A stretch of 64,000 nucleotides of DNA from Arthrobacter sp. zg-Y844 (lineage in GTDB: Bacteria; Actinomycetota; Actinomycetes; Actinomycetales; Micrococcaceae). The stretch covers positions 868,001-932,000 of the forward strand of contig NZ_JANFLS010000001.1 in NCBI RefSeq assembly GCF_024385465.1, in the 5' to 3' direction. How positions within the stretch are numbered: position 1 is the stretch's first letter; the number at the start of each line of letters is the position of its first letter. Positions 8,553 to 17,994 of this stretch are shown piece after piece. The notes beneath the pieces were generated by a model. That model ran no database searches. It saw only the letters and a program-made list of their open reading frames with translations, and was not told the DNA's origin. The position numbers were made by a program, and so were the translations under genes.

Positions 8553-9419
8553 ATGGACCTACCCACCGTTTCCGAGCTGATCCGCACCGCGGACCCGCAG
8601 CGCTGGCGTCCCGGAGACGCCTGGCTCGCGGGCGGCACTGTGCTGTTCTCCTACGGCAGTGAAACCCTGCAGCGGCTGCTGGATGTCACGGCCGCTGACT
8701 GGGAGCCGCTGGTGCTGAACGACGACGGACTCGAGGTCGCCGCCACCTGCACCATCGCCGAACTGTATGGATTCCCGGACGCCGCCGCACCCGGACTGCG
8801 GCAGGCCTGGCCGGCACTGGACCTGGTGCAGCCGTGCTGCGACTCCTTCGTGGCCTCCTTCAAAGTCTGGAACGTGTCCACTGTGGGCGGGAACATCTGC
8901 ACCGGCCTGCCCGCCGGGCCCATGACCTCGCTGACCGCGGCGCTGGACGGCGTCGGACTGATCCACTCCCCCGGCGGCACTTCCCGCCGGGTGCCGGTGG
9001 CCGAACTCGTGACCGGCGACGGGCGTACCGCGCTGGCGCCGGGGGAACTGCTGCGCAGCATTTCGCTCCCGGCCGCCGCGCTGCGGGCACGCACTGCATT
9101 CCGGCGGCTCTCGCTGACCAATCTGGGCCGGTCCGGGGTGCTCCTGATCGGCCGCGTCGACGAGGACGACTGCTTTGTCCTGACCGTCACTGCGGCCACA
9201 AAGCGTCCGGTCCAGCTGCGTTTTTCCGCGGTGCCGGACGCCGCCGACCTGCGCGCCGGCTTGGAGGATGCGATTGATGCCGGGCTCTGGCACGACGACG
9301 TGCACGGGCTGCCCGAATGGCGGCAGGACATGACCTACCGGCTGGCGGAGGAAATCCGCGCCGAACTTGCCGGACCTGCACCCGCACCCGCACCCGCACC
9401 CGAGGACGGCTCCCTGTGA
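8553..9419 (+). CDS. FAD-binding subunit of xanthine dehydrogenase family
   Basis: 288-residue FAD subunit passing electrons from the Fe-S clusters to the acceptor. [11 protein letters not shown] (about 28-38) and [19 protein letters not shown] (about 108-126) match the flavin-binding loops of the molybdopterin dehydrogenase FAD domain, and a CO-dehydrogenase-flavoprotein C-terminal domain follows. The C-terminus carries a (Pro-Ala)n tail encoded by a GCACCC hexamer repeat at about 9378-9401. Its stop overlaps the GTG start of the Mo subunit (GTGA). Because of the adjacent uricase operon it is probably part of xanthine dehydrogenase. Confidence 0.87.
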   Translation: MDLPTVSELIRTADPQRWRPGDAWLAGGTVLFSYGSETLQRLLDVTAADWEPLVLNDDGLEVAATCTIAELYGFPDAAAPGLRQAWPALDLVQPCCDSFVASFKVWNVSTVGGNICTGLPAGPMTSLTAALDGVGLIHSPGGTSRRVPVAELVTGDGRTALAPGELLRSISLPAAALRARTAFRRLSLTNLGRSGVLLIGRVDEDDCFVLTVTAATKRPVQLRFSAVPDAADLRAGLEDAIDAGLWHDDVHGLPEWRQDMTYRLAEEIRAELAGPAPAPAPAPEDGSL

Positions 9420-12385
9420 CCTACCGGATCAACAACGCCGAGGTGGAAGCCCAGCCCTTCCCCGGGCAGTGCCTGCGCACCTTCCTCCGCGAACAGGGCA
9501 ACCTGGGCGTCAAAAAGGGCTGCGACGCCGGCGACTGCGGCGCGTGCACCGTGCATGTGGACGGAAAACCCGTGCACAGCTGCATCTACCCCGCGGTCCG
9601 GGCCGAGGGCCGGGAGATCACCACCATCGAGGGGCTGGCCGACACGGCGCGGCTGGCTGGCGGCGAGGGCTTGGCCGACGGCGCGGGGCTGGCCGACGGC
9701 GCTGCCCTGCATCCGATGCAGCAGCAGTTCCTGGACGCGCAGGGCTTCCAGTGCGGGTTCTGCACCGCCGGCATGGTGATGACCGCAGCGACCTTCGACG
9801 ATCAGCAGAAGGAGAACCTGCCCCGGAACCTCAAGGGAAACCTCTGCCGCTGCACCGGTTACCGGAGCATCGAAGATGCTGTCTGCGGGCACCGGCACAC
9901 TGAAACGAGCACCGCCGGCGCCGAGCCGTCCTCCGGCGGAGCGACCCCCGCGCAGACCGGCGATGCACGGACTGTCGGCGTCAACGTGGCCGCTCCGGCG
10001 GGACCGGACATCGTCACCGGCCGCGCCCGCTACACCCTGGATGTCCCGGCCAAGGACCTGCCCGGGCTGCTGCACCTGAAGATCCTGCGCTCCCCTCACG
10101 CACATGCCCGGATCCTGTCCATTGATGCGAGCGCCGCCCTGGCCGTGCCCGGCGTTGAAGCGGTGCTCACCCACGAGGACGCCCCGGACCAGCTCTTCTC
10201 CACCGCCCAGCACGAACTGCACACCGACGACCCCGACGACACCCGGGTCCTGGACAATGTGGTCAGGTTCCGCGGCCAGCGGGTGGCCGCCGTCGTCGCC
10301 GACACCGTGGGCGCTGCGGCCGAAGGCGTGCGTGCGCTGAAGGTCGAGTATGAGCTGCTGCCCGCGGTGCTGGATCCGGAGGCGGCCCTGGCGCCCGGCG
10401 CTCCGGAGGTCCACCCCGGTACCGCCGGGAACGTCGTGGCGGAACTGCACTCCGAGGTCGGCGACGTTGCCGCCGGCCTCGCAGCGGCCGACGTCGTGCA
10501 CGAAAACACCTACTACAGCCAGCGCCTGCAGCACGTCGCACTGGAGACGCACGGCTCGATCGCGTACTTCGATGACCTGGGCCGCCTGGTGGTGCGGACC
10601 TCCACACAGGTGCCGTTCCTCGTCCGGCGGACGCTGTGCCGGATCTTCGGGCTGAAGCTTGCCTCGGTGCGCGTGCTCGCCGGCCGGGTGGGCGGCGGGT
10701 TCGGCGGCAAGCAGGAAGTGCTCACCGAGGACCTTGCCGCGCTGGCCGCGCTGAAGCTGAAGCGCCCGGTGCAGCTGGAACTGACCCGCGAGGAGCAGTT
10801 CACCGCCACCACCACCCGGCACCCCTTCGCCGTGAAGGTCCGCGCCGGAGCCTCCGCGGACGGCACCCTGACCGCGCTGGCCCTTGATGTCACCGCCAAC
10901 ACCGGCGCCTACGGCAACCACGCCCCCGGCGTGATGTTCCACGGCTGCGGGGAATCCGTGGCCGTCTACCGGTGCGCCAACAAGAAAGTGGACGCCCGCT
11001 CCGTCTACACCAACACGCTGCCCTCCGGGGCGTTCCGCGGCTACGGGCTGAGCCAGATGATCTACGCGATCGAATCCGCCATGGATGAGCTGGCCCGGGA
11101 CCTGGGCATGGATCCGCTGGACTTCCGCCGCCGCAACGTGGTGGCGCACGGCGACCGCATGGTCTCCACCTCCCCCGAACCTGCCGAAGACGTGCATTAC
11201 GGCAGCTACGGCCTGGACCAATGCCTGGAGCTGGTGTCCGGTGCGCTGGCTGCGGGGCGGGAGCAGCCGGAGACCTCCGGGGCGGAGCTTGTTTCAGCCG
11301 GGCCGTCCGGGGCGGCCGACCCGTCCGACGCGGCCGACGACGGCGGGTGGCTGATCGGTGAGGGCAGCGCCGTCGCCATGATCGACACCGTGCCGCCGCG
11401 CGGGCACATCAGCCACGCGAAGATTTCCCTGCGTGAGGACGGCCGGTACGGGCTCGACGTCGGCACTGCTGAGTTCGGCAACGGCACCACCACCGTGCAC
11501 GCGCAGCTGGCCTCGACGGCGCTGCACACCACCGCGGACCGGGTGCTGATCCGGCAGGCGGACACCGATCTGGTGGACCACGACACCGGTGCGTACGGCT
11601 CCACCGGCACGGTGGTGGCGGGCAAGGCGTCGCTGGCCGCTGCGGAGGAACTGGCCACCCTGCTCAAGGGCTTCGCCGCGTCCCTGTTTAGCTCCACCTC
11701 GGCGCAGGTGCATCTGCTGGCGGACGCCGTGGAGTGCGGCGGCGAACGGATCCCGCTGGCCGACGTCGCCGTCCGGGCCCGCGAGGAGGGCATCGACCTG
11801 TCCGCGGAGGGCCGGTGGGGCGGCACCCCGCGGTCGGTCGCCTTCAACGTGCAGGGCTTCCGGGTGGCGGTGCACGCCGGGACCGGGGAGATCCGGATCC
11901 TGCAGAGCGTGCACGCTGCGGACGCCGGCGTCGTCGTGAATCCGATGCAGTGCCGCGGCCAGATCGAGGGCGGCATTGCCCAGGCTCTCGGGGCGGCATT
12001 GTTCGAGGAGGTGCGCATTGACGCCGAGGGCACGGTGGAGACCCGGATCCTGCGCGAATACCACGTCCCCACATTCGCCGACGTGCCGCGCACAGAGATC
12101 TTCTTCGCGGAGACGGACGATTCGCTGGGACCGATGGGCGCCAAGTCCATGAGCGAAAGCCCGTTCAACCCCGTGGCGCCGGCGCTGGCCAATGCGCTTC
12201 GGGATGCCACCGGAATCCGGTTCGCCCGGACACCGTTCGCCCGGGACCGGGTGTATTTGGGGCTGCGGGCTGTCCGGGTTCCGGCCGAGGTTGCCGCGGA
12301 ACCGGAGGCTGCGGCTGAGCGGGAGACTGCGCCGGCTCCTGCCGCGCCTGCGGAACCGGAGGCTGCGCCGGCTCCTGCCGTGTAG
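9416..12385 (+). CDS. Fused [2Fe-2S]-molybdopterin subunit, probable xanthine dehydrogenase
   Basis: 989-residue catalytic subunit. Residues 1-165 are the two-cluster iron-sulfur part: Cys36, 41, 44 and 56 in the ferredoxin-like motif, and Cys113, 116, 144 and 146 in CGFC/CRC. From about 185 onward is the Mo hydroxylase fold, with [10 protein letters not shown] at about 424-433, AFRGYGLSQ and the likely catalytic Glu914 in SMSESPFNP. The GTG start overlaps the FAD-subunit stop. Fusing Fe-S to Mo while FAD stays separate differs from the common XdhA/XdhB split. An Ala/Pro/Glu-rich tail of ~35 residues ends the protein. Context favours xanthine or hypoxanthine; other N-heterocycles are possible. 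Confidence 0.85.
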   Translation: MTYRINNAEVEAQPFPGQCLRTFLREQGNLGVKKGCDAGDCGACTVHVDGKPVHSCIYPAVRAEGREITTIEGLADTARLAGGEGLADGAGLADGAALHPMQQQFLDAQGFQCGFCTAGMVMTAATFDDQQKENLPRNLKGNLCRCTGYRSIEDAVCGHRHTETSTAGAEPSSGGATPAQTGDARTVGVNVAAPAGPDIVTGRARYTLDVPAKDLPGLLHLKILRSPHAHARILSIDASAALAVPGVEAVLTHEDAPDQLFSTAQHELHTDDPDDTRVLDNVVRFRGQRVAAVVADTVGAAAEGVRALKVEYELLPAVLDPEAALAPGAPEVHPGTAGNVVAELHSEVGDVAAGLAAADVVHENTYYSQRLQHVALETHGSIAYFDDLGRLVVRTSTQVPFLVRRTLCRIFGLKLASVRVLAGRVGGGFGGKQEVLTEDLAALAALKLKRPVQLELTREEQFTATTTRHPFAVKVRAGASADGTLTALALDVTANTGAYGNHAPGVMFHGCGESVAVYRCANKKVDARSVYTNTLPSGAFRGYGLSQMIYAIESAMDELARDLGMDPLDFRRRNVVAHGDRMVSTSPEPAEDVHYGSYGLDQCLELVSGALAAGREQPETSGAELVSAGPSGAADPSDAADDGGWLIGEGSAVAMIDTVPPRGHISHAKISLREDGRYGLDVGTAEFGNGTTTVHAQLASTALHTTADRVLIRQADTDLVDHDTGAYGSTGTVVAGKASLAAAEELATLLKGFAASLFSSTSAQVHLLADAVECGGERIPLADVAVRAREEGIDLSAEGRWGGTPRSVAFNVQGFRVAVHAGTGEIRILQSVHAADAGVVVNPMQCRGQIEGGIAQALGAALFEEVRIDAEGTVETRILREYHVPTFADVPRTEIFFAETDDSLGPMGAKSMSESPFNPVAPALANALRDATGIRFARTPFARDRVYLGLRAVRVPAEVAAEPEAAAERETAPAPAAPAEPEAAPAPAV

Positions 12386-12410
12386 GTCGACTGGTTTCCC
12401 TACGGTTTGT

Positions 12411-12700
12411 GCATTTTCCCTCCGGTTTGGGAAATCCCTCCGCTGCGCCGTGGCAGGGATTTCCCAAACCGGCAGGGTTTTCCCAAACCGGAGGGGTTCT
12501 GCGTCCTGCGGCGGCTCCGGCTGAGCGGGAGGCTCCGACGGTGTAGCCCGACGTCTGTAGCCCGGAGATCAGGAGCGAATCCCTGCGATCTGTCCGATTC
12601 CCTGCGGTTTGTCCGGATCCCTGCGCCGCGCGAGGCAGGATTTGTCACAAACCGAGGGGTTTTCCCGAAGCGGAGGAGTTTTGCGTCCTGCGGCGGGATG
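12411..12700. repeat. Composite palindromic intergenic repeat, copy 1
   Basis: This fills most of the gene-free 12386-12709 interval between convergent genes. Part A is a perfect 18-bp inverted repeat (12422-12439 with 12455-12472). Part B (12579-12652) has tandem ~19-bp units resembling TCCCTGCGGTTTGTCCGGA, then an inverted partner containing CACAAACC. A CTGCGTCCTGCGGCGG string occurs after each part. The arm pattern CGGTTTG-N4/5-ATCCCT is shared by both parts and by copy 2 at 15136-15240. No ORF here looks coding. Part A could also terminate the converging transcripts. Confidence 0.75.
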
Positions 12701-12709
12701 CGCCGTGGG

Positions 12710-13603
12710 CTAACCGGCCGCTGAGCCCCGAAGCGTCCGCAGCACCCCGCCGATCCTCCGCTGAACGTCCGCGGACAGGGGCCGCAGCGGGGCGGGCAGG
12801 TTCTCCACCGGCAGCAGGCCAAGCTCCGCCGCCAATGCCGAGGTCACGCGCAGGCTGCCGAAATCCCGGAACAGGTCCCAGACCGGTGCCAGCTGTGCCG
12901 ACAAACGCAGGGCAGTCTCGGCATCCCCGGCCTGAGCGGCGCGGGTGATGGCGAGCGCCAGGTCCGGGAGGGTGCCGCCCAGCACGCTGAACCACACGTC
13001 CGCGCCGGCGAGCAGGGCCGGGGCGGCAAACTCGTCGCCGCTGACCCCCAGTGCCATCCGGTCCGGCAGCGCGGCCCGCACCTCACGGATCCGCTGGTCC
13101 GCTTCGTCCACCGGCCGGGGCGGAATCTTCACGGCCTCCACCTGCGGAAGGGCGCCGAGCCGGGCATAAAGCTCGTTCGTAAACGTGAACCGGGTGGTGG
13201 TCGGATTGTCATAGATGCAGATGGGCACTGAGCTGGCGGCGGAGACGGACTCGAACAGGCCCGCCACCTCGTCCTCCGTCAGCGGCTGGTAGGACACCGG
13301 CGCGAGCAGCAGGCCGGCGGCACCGGCGTTCTGGGCATCCTCGGCTCCGCGCAGGACATCGGAGGTCCGCAGCGCCCCGATCCCCACGATCACCGGCACC
13401 TCCCCGGCCGCCTGCACCGCGGCCGCTGCCACCCGGCGTCGTTCCTCCCGGGACAGATAGGCGTAACTGCCGGTGGACCCCAACGCACCGATGGAATCCA
13501 CCCCGGCCTCCACCGCACGGTGGACCAGCGCGGCAAAGAGGTCCTCATCCACCGTGTCGTGGATAACGGGTGTCAGGGGAAAGGCGGACAGACCTGTGAA
13601 CAC
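12710..13603 (-). CDS. DapA-like lyase/aldolase of the dihydrodipicolinate synthase family
   Basis: 297-residue TIM-barrel class I lyase forming a Schiff base with a keto acid, usually pyruvate. GALGSTGSYAYLSREER (about 39-55) is the family phosphate/carboxylate loop, Tyr131 in IYDNPTTT is the proton-relay tyrosine, and Lys159 in VEAVKIPP is the Schiff-base lysine. The family includes DHDPS, N-acetylneuraminate lyase and sugar-acid aldolases, and the true substrate cannot be told from the sequence. Eleven bases separate it from the upstream EamA exporter gene, so the two are probably one transcript under the MarR-type operator at 14522-14554. Confidence 0.8.
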   Translation of the reverse strand: MFTGLSAFPLTPVIHDTVDEDLFAALVHRAVEAGVDSIGALGSTGSYAYLSREERRRVAAAAVQAAGEVPVIVGIGALRTSDVLRGAEDAQNAGAAGLLLAPVSYQPLTEDEVAGLFESVSAASSVPICIYDNPTTTRFTFTNELYARLGALPQVEAVKIPPRPVDEADQRIREVRAALPDRMALGVSGDEFAAPALLAGADVWFSVLGGTLPDLALAITRAAQAGDAETALRLSAQLAPVWDLFRDFGSLRVTSALAAELGLLPVENLPAPLRPLSADVQRRIGGVLRTLRGSAAG

Positions 13604-13614
13604 GGGAGCTCGTT

Positions 13615-14502
13615 TCAGCGTGGGGAAACCGACCGGTCCAGCACATCATGCGGGCGCACCGCCGCGGCCGTGGCACGCCGATGTCCGGCCGGCCCCGCCA
13701 GCACCAGGGTGGCAAGAACCATCGCCGCACCCAGGCACTGGCCGGGACTGAGCGATTGCCCGGCGAGCAGCCAGCCTGCGGCCGCCGCAACCACCGGGCT
13801 AAGCAGCCCCAGCAGTGCCGTGCTTGAGGCGGGCAGCCGGTGCAGGCCGCGGAACCAGAGGCAGTAGGCCAGCGCCGTGCCGATCACGCCGAGGTAGGCG
13901 TACCCCGCCAGGTTGACGCCGGTCAGTGCGGGCGGCGGACCCTCCACCAGCAGGGCCACCGGCAGCAGGAACAACCCGCCGGCGACCAGCTGCCAGGATG
14001 TGGCCGCCAGCAGCGTGTCCGGGGTGCCCCACTTTTTGGTCAGGACCACCCCGGCCGCCATGGCCACCGCTCCTCCGAGCGCGGCGGCCACTCCCAGCGC
14101 ATCCAGCCGCGCCTGCGCCTGCAGCACCAGCAGCCCGACGCCGGCCAGCCCGGCCACGCCTGCCGCTAACTTCCGTCCGGTGAGGCGTTCACCGATCCAC
14201 CGCGAGGCAAACAGCGCCACCAGCAGCGGCTGCACCGCACCAACAGTGGCAGCGACGCCGCCGGGCAGCCGGTACGCGGCCACAAACAACAGCGCGAAGA
14301 ACAGTCCGATGTTCAGCACCCCCAATACTGCCGAGCGCCACCACCAGCTGCCGCGGGGCAACCGCCGGACCAGCAGGAGCAGCAGCAGGCCCGCGGGCAG
14401 CGAGCGCAGGAGGGCGGCCAGCAGCGGCCGGTCCGGCGGCAGCAGCTCGGCGGCCACGATGTAGGTGGTGCCCCAGACGATCGGCGCCAGGGCCGTCGTC
14501 AT
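13615..14502 (-). CDS. EamA/DMT family transporter
   Basis: 295-residue drug/metabolite-transporter-type membrane protein with ten hydrophobic helices in two EamA halves, for example APIVWGTTYIVAAELLPPDR in helix 1 and GVIGTALAYCLWFRGLHRLP in the second half. Such proteins export amino acids, metabolites or drugs. The ATG at 14502 is preferred because an upstream in-frame GTG at 14529 lies inside the left operator repeat. It is divergent from a MarR regulator with a paired operator between them, a classic regulator-efflux arrangement. Confidence 0.82.
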   Translation of the reverse strand: MTTALAPIVWGTTYIVAAELLPPDRPLLAALLRSLPAGLLLLLLVRRLPRGSWWWRSAVLGVLNIGLFFALLFVAAYRLPGGVAATVGAVQPLLVALFASRWIGERLTGRKLAAGVAGLAGVGLLVLQAQARLDALGVAAALGGAVAMAAGVVLTKKWGTPDTLLAATSWQLVAGGLFLLPVALLVEGPPPALTGVNLAGYAYLGVIGTALAYCLWFRGLHRLPASSTALLGLLSPVVAAAAGWLLAGQSLSPGQCLGAAMVLATLVLAGPAGHRRATAAAVRPHDVLDRSVSPR

Positions 14503-14521
14503 AGTCAGAAGTCCAGTTTTG

Positions 14522-14554
14522 CTAAGCACTTAGCCAATATAGCTAAGTGCTTAG
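14522..14554. promoter_or_regulatory. Twin MarR-type operators between exporter and regulator
   Basis: CTAAGCACTTAG (14522-14533) and its exact reverse complement CTAAGTGCTTAG (14543-14554) are each near-palindromic and lie 21 bp centre to centre, two helical turns. They occupy the intergenic region between the EamA gene and marR, 21 bases before the marR ATG. Autoregulation and exporter control by the adjacent MarR protein are inferred from position and symmetry. Confidence 0.72.
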
Positions 14555-14574
14555 TTAATTGCTAGGGTGCTTCC

Positions 14575-15051
14575 ATGAGCGATCACGTGGACATGGTTCT
14601 CCGGCAGTGGGCAGCGGAACGGCCGGACTTGGACGTCTCCCCCATGGCCGTGGTCGGCCGGCTGTCCCGGGTGGCCCGCCGGTTCGATGAACAGCTTGCT
14701 GCAACCTTCGCCAAGCACGGCCTGGATGCGGCCTCCTTCGACGTGCTGGCCACGCTGCGCCGTTCCGGTCCGCCCTACACGCTCAGCCCCAAGGACCTCT
14801 CCGCAGGGTCCATGGTCACCTCCAGCGCCATAGCGCAGCGGTTGAACCGACTGGAGGCGCAGGGATACGTCCTGCGCTCCCCCAGTTCCGCGGACCGGCG
14901 CGGCAAGCAGGTGACCCTGACCGACGCCGGCCGGACCGCCGTCGACGCCGCCCTTCCGGACCATGTGGCCACCGAACACCGGCTGTTGAACGCCCTGGGC
15001 GACGGCGAGCGGGAGGCGCTGGCAGCACTGCTGGCCAAGCTGGACAGCTGA
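14575..15051 (+). CDS. MarR family transcriptional regulator
   Basis: 158-residue winged-helix dimeric regulator. After a short N-terminal dimerisation region come AKHGLDAASFDVLATLRRSG (helix before the reader), LSPKDLSAGSMVTSSAIAQR (HTH) and LRSPSSADRRGKQVTLTDAG, the DRR wing motif typical of MarR proteins. It most likely represses itself and the divergent EamA/DapA-like pair, released by a small-molecule ligand. A copy of the palindromic repeat follows 85 bases after the stop. Confidence 0.88.
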   Translation: MSDHVDMVLRQWAAERPDLDVSPMAVVGRLSRVARRFDEQLAATFAKHGLDAASFDVLATLRRSGPPYTLSPKDLSAGSMVTSSAIAQRLNRLEAQGYVLRSPSSADRRGKQVTLTDAGRTAVDAALPDHVATEHRLLNALGDGEREALAALLAKLDS

Positions 15052-15135
15052 CGGTTCCCTTCCGCTTGCGGGTCGGCTGCTGCAGGCCCTTCCACATTCA
15101 CGACTTCCCTGCTGGCATGGCCGTCGGACCCGGAA

Positions 15136-15240
15136 AATCCTGCGGCCTGTACGGATCCCTGCGGTTTGTCCGGATCCCTGCGGCGCGCGACGCAGGGATT
15201 GCCACAAAAGCGCAGGGATTGCCACAAACCGCAGGAAATC
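15136..15240. repeat. Composite palindromic intergenic repeat, copy 2
   Basis: Left side: two direct units, 15138-15155 and 15156-15174 (TCCCTGCGGTTTGTCCGGA), plus a partial third. After a GCGCGCGA centre, the right side has two inverted units, CGCAGGGATTGCCACAAAAG (15191-15210) and CGCAGGGATTGCCACAAACC (15211-15230). The element can fold into a stem of about 24 bp with a few mismatches. It has the same orientation and unit sequence as part B of copy 1. The rest of the 15052-15340 gap holds only the PadR promoter region. Confidence 0.75.
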
Positions 15241-15340
15241 GGCCCGGATCCCATAGCCCAGGCAGCACTGAAACAACCGTGACTTAACCGTTATATTCAT
15301 TTCTTCCCTATATTCAGTTTTTCTGACTATCGTTCAGGGC

Positions 15341-15679
15341 ATGAGCAAGCATGAGATGCGCGAGCCGACCTTCCTGGTCCTCTCGGCCCTGGCTGACGGA
15401 CCCAAGCACGGCTACGCCCTGATCGCGGAGACGAAGGACCTCTCCGGCGGCCGGGTGAAGCTGCAGCCCGGCACCCTCTACGGGGTGCTGGACCGGCTGC
15501 GGGAAGACGGATTGGTGGAGATTTCCGGCGAGGACGTGGTGGACGGCCGAGCCCGCCGCTACTACCGGATTACCGACGGCGGCGCCGCCACCCTCGCCAA
15601 GGAAGCGGACCGCCTGGCAGCCAACGCCCGGCAGGCCATGTCGAAGCTGCGACTGCGCGCAGCGCAGGCCGGAGCATGA
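15341..15679 (+). CDS. PadR family transcriptional regulator
   Basis: 112-residue winged-helix regulator with the PadR signature FLVLSALADGPKHGYALI (about 10-27), LQPGTLYGVLDRLREDGLV (about 40-58) and ARRYYRITDGG in the wing. It ends with a short dimerisation helix. The next gene starts inside its stop (ATGA), a common layout in which PadR controls its partner membrane gene. Upstream lie two TATATTCA copies at 15292 and 15309, possible promoter or operator elements. Confidence 0.88.
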   Translation: MSKHEMREPTFLVLSALADGPKHGYALIAETKDLSGGRVKLQPGTLYGVLDRLREDGLVEISGEDVVDGRARRYYRITDGGAATLAKEADRLAANARQAMSKLRLRAAQAGA

Positions 15680-16704
15680 ACGGCGGAGCCTCCAAACTGG
15701 AGGCCACCTACACCCGGGCGCTGGGAGCCTACCCGCGCCGCTGGCGCCGGGAGCAGGGCGAGGAACTGATCGGCGTACTGCTCTACGTCGCCCGTTCCGA
15801 GCACCGCACCAAGGCCACCCCGGCCGAACTGCTCAACCTCGTAGGCAACGGCCTGGCTACCCGCGGCCTGGAACTGCTTGGCAGCGTGGGCCGGCGGCGA
15901 CGCAACGGCATCGCCTTCACCGCCACCGTGCTGGCCACCTACCTTGCGCTCACCCTGACACTGCTGGGCGAATGGGGTCCGTGGGTCCGGCCGGGCACGC
16001 TGCGCTGGCGGCCCACGGGCGAGGGGTTCGGTGAGGCGTTCCTGGCCGCGGGACCGTTCACGACGGCGGCCGCGGCGGTTTACCTGGCACTGCTCGCCGG
16101 ATTCGTTGCTGCGCTGGCCGGTCGGCACTCCCTGCGCCGGACACTGCATCTCAGCGCGGCAGTGGCAGCTCCGCTGATTCCCCTCTCCGGCGCCGTTGCG
16201 GGAATCCTCGCACCGCCGCTTACTCCCATGCTCGTGCTCAGCGGCCTGGCGCTGCTGGCCCTCATCGGCAATCCCGCGGCCAGTGCTTCCCGCCGCGTCC
16301 TGCTGGGGACCGTCACGGCCGGTGTCTCGTTGGCGGGTCTATGGCTGGCCGTCAGCCGGTTGTCCGGCGGCGCTGCCCTGTTCTTCTACGACGCGGCGAG
16401 CGTGCTTGCCGTTGATGCCCGGTCCCTGACGCTGGCAGCGGCGGCGCTGATGCTGGCCGTCGGAATGGTCCTGGTCAGCGGAAGCCGGATGATCCCCTGG
16501 ACTGTTGGCCTGGCCGTGGCATCGATGCCGTTGCTGGTACGGCTCTGGTCCGGAGGTTCCCTCGAAACCTGGCTTGCCGCCTCGGGCTTACCCGGCCCAG
16601 TTACCGCCCACTGGGAATGGGCGTTCCTCGGATTGGCCTTGGCCACGGCAGCACTGACCGCCGCGGACCGGCAGATCCGGTCCCGGCGGCTCCGAACCGC
16701 CTAA
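15676..16704 (+). CDS. Multi-pass membrane protein coupled to PadR
   Basis: 342-residue protein of unknown function. A cytoplasmic N-terminus (ALGAYPRRWRREQGEEL near residues 15-31) recalls the short helical domain of proteins paired with PadR regulators. About eight or nine hydrophobic segments follow from residue 80 to 335. Four-base overlap with padR implies one transcript and stoichiometric control. A membrane-stress or permease-regulating role is only a guess from the pairing. No motif identifies a substrate. Confidence 0.6.
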   Translation: MNGGASKLEATYTRALGAYPRRWRREQGEELIGVLLYVARSEHRTKATPAELLNLVGNGLATRGLELLGSVGRRRRNGIAFTATVLATYLALTLTLLGEWGPWVRPGTLRWRPTGEGFGEAFLAAGPFTTAAAAVYLALLAGFVAALAGRHSLRRTLHLSAAVAAPLIPLSGAVAGILAPPLTPMLVLSGLALLALIGNPAASASRRVLLGTVTAGVSLAGLWLAVSRLSGGAALFFYDAASVLAVDARSLTLAAAALMLAVGMVLVSGSRMIPWTVGLAVASMPLLVRLWSGGSLETWLAASGLPGPVTAHWEWAFLGLALATAALTAADRQIRSRRLRTA

Positions 16705-16842
16705 CCCGCGTCCTCAGCTTCCCTGCACCACCCGCCCCAGCAGCACTGCCTGTTCCACCTGATTACTGCTGTCGTTCTACGGACATGCTCCCGATGAGCT
16801 GGTCCGGCACCGCACCCTGGATCCAGTCTCGAAAGGCACACC

Positions 16843-17808
16843 ATGAACCGCAACCGACTCTCCCCCGCTGCGCCTGCACCGGCCTCCGACCCCGCCGCAC
16901 CGGTCCGGCGTCGTCGTTATCTTGCCGGCCTCGGGGTCATCGCCCTCGGAGCCGCCGCTCTCGCCGGCTGTGCCGCCGATTCCGGCCTGGCACCGGTTTC
17001 GGAGTCCTCGGCCGACCCGTTCGAAATCTATTTGGCCGAAGATATGGACGCCATCCACCTTGCCCAGGACACCCTCCGCTTCCAGTGCTACGCGGACAAC
17101 GGCTATCCCGAATACGAGGCGTTCATCCCGGAGGAACCGGCAGTGCAGTGGCGCGCCGATCTGCTGGACCAGCTCACCGTTGATGACGCGTTCTTCGAAA
17201 GCGTGCAGGACGCTACGGCCAGCGGGCTCCGCGGTGAACAGTTCGGCCCGTCACCGGCCAAGGTCTTTGTGCATGACGACGCCTTCGAGGCAGTATCCGA
17301 AGCCTGCAACACAAAAGCCTGGGCTGCACTGGGAGACGACGCCGAGCAGAGCCTGATCGACTACAACCGGCTCAGCAGCAAACTGGCCGGCGGCCTGGCC
17401 GACCGGACGTTTGAGGCCCTGGCCCCCCTCCAGCAGGAAGTGGTCCAGTGCCTGGTCGACGCCGGGGTGCCGGTGACGCCGGCGTCCGGCGAGCTGTACG
17501 GCTTCACATCGGACGTCGAGCTCGGTACGGCGGTGGAATACCCCGAACGCAGCGGCCCGAAGCAGGCCTCCGGGGTGGAGATCATTCCCGCCGACGTTGA
17601 AATCACGTATACACCCACTCCCTCCGAAGCGGCCCTGGCCGTGAAGTACTACAACTGCTCCGTGGAAACGGGCGTGCGGGATGAATTCGACGCCCTGATC
17701 CTTGAGACCAAGAAAGAGGTTGTCGCCGAGCACGCAGCCGAGCTGGAGAAGGCCAACCCCCGGATCGCCGAGCTTGCCGCCGCCGCGCGGGAGCTCACGG
17801 TCCGCTAA
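16843..17808 (+). CDS. Predicted lipoprotein of unknown function
   Basis: 321 residues with a twin-arginine-like RRRR stretch, then LGVIALGAAALAGC, a type II signal peptide with a lipobox (LAGC) at about residues 43-46. The mature part is acidic and lacks recognisable domains. Three later Cys residues lie in FQCYADNG, QCLVDAG and YYNCSVETG contexts and could form disulfides. It is expected on the outer face of the membrane. A strong hairpin follows the stop, so it is probably a single-gene transcript. Confidence 0.65.
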   Translation: MNRNRLSPAAPAPASDPAAPVRRRRYLAGLGVIALGAAALAGCAADSGLAPVSESSADPFEIYLAEDMDAIHLAQDTLRFQCYADNGYPEYEAFIPEEPAVQWRADLLDQLTVDDAFFESVQDATASGLRGEQFGPSPAKVFVHDDAFEAVSEACNTKAWAALGDDAEQSLIDYNRLSSKLAGGLADRTFEALAPLQQEVVQCLVDAGVPVTPASGELYGFTSDVELGTAVEYPERSGPKQASGVEIIPADVEITYTPTPSEAALAVKYYNCSVETGVRDEFDALILETKKEVVAEHAAELEKANPRIAELAAAARELTVR

Positions 17809-17823
17809 CCCGACCCAGCTATG

Positions 17824-17852
17824 CCGGTGTCCGCCGTCACGGCGGGCACCGG
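17824..17852 (+). terminator. Hairpin terminator after the lipoprotein gene
   Basis: A 13-bp stem (CCGGTGTCCGCCG with CGGCGGGCACCGG, one G-T pair) and a three-base loop, 15 bases after the stop. It is followed by only a short TTAG, so termination rests mainly on stem strength. Confidence 0.6.
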
Positions 17853-17994
17853 TTAGACTCTGGCTGAGAAGACGCGGCGGGTCCCCGCAGCTGCACTCCG
17901 GCGGCGTCGCCGGACGGGTTCTGCCGGGACAACAGTCGACGTCCCGGAAGACATTCGGGAGCCCGTCTCCGTTTCAGAGTTGGAAGAAGTAGAA

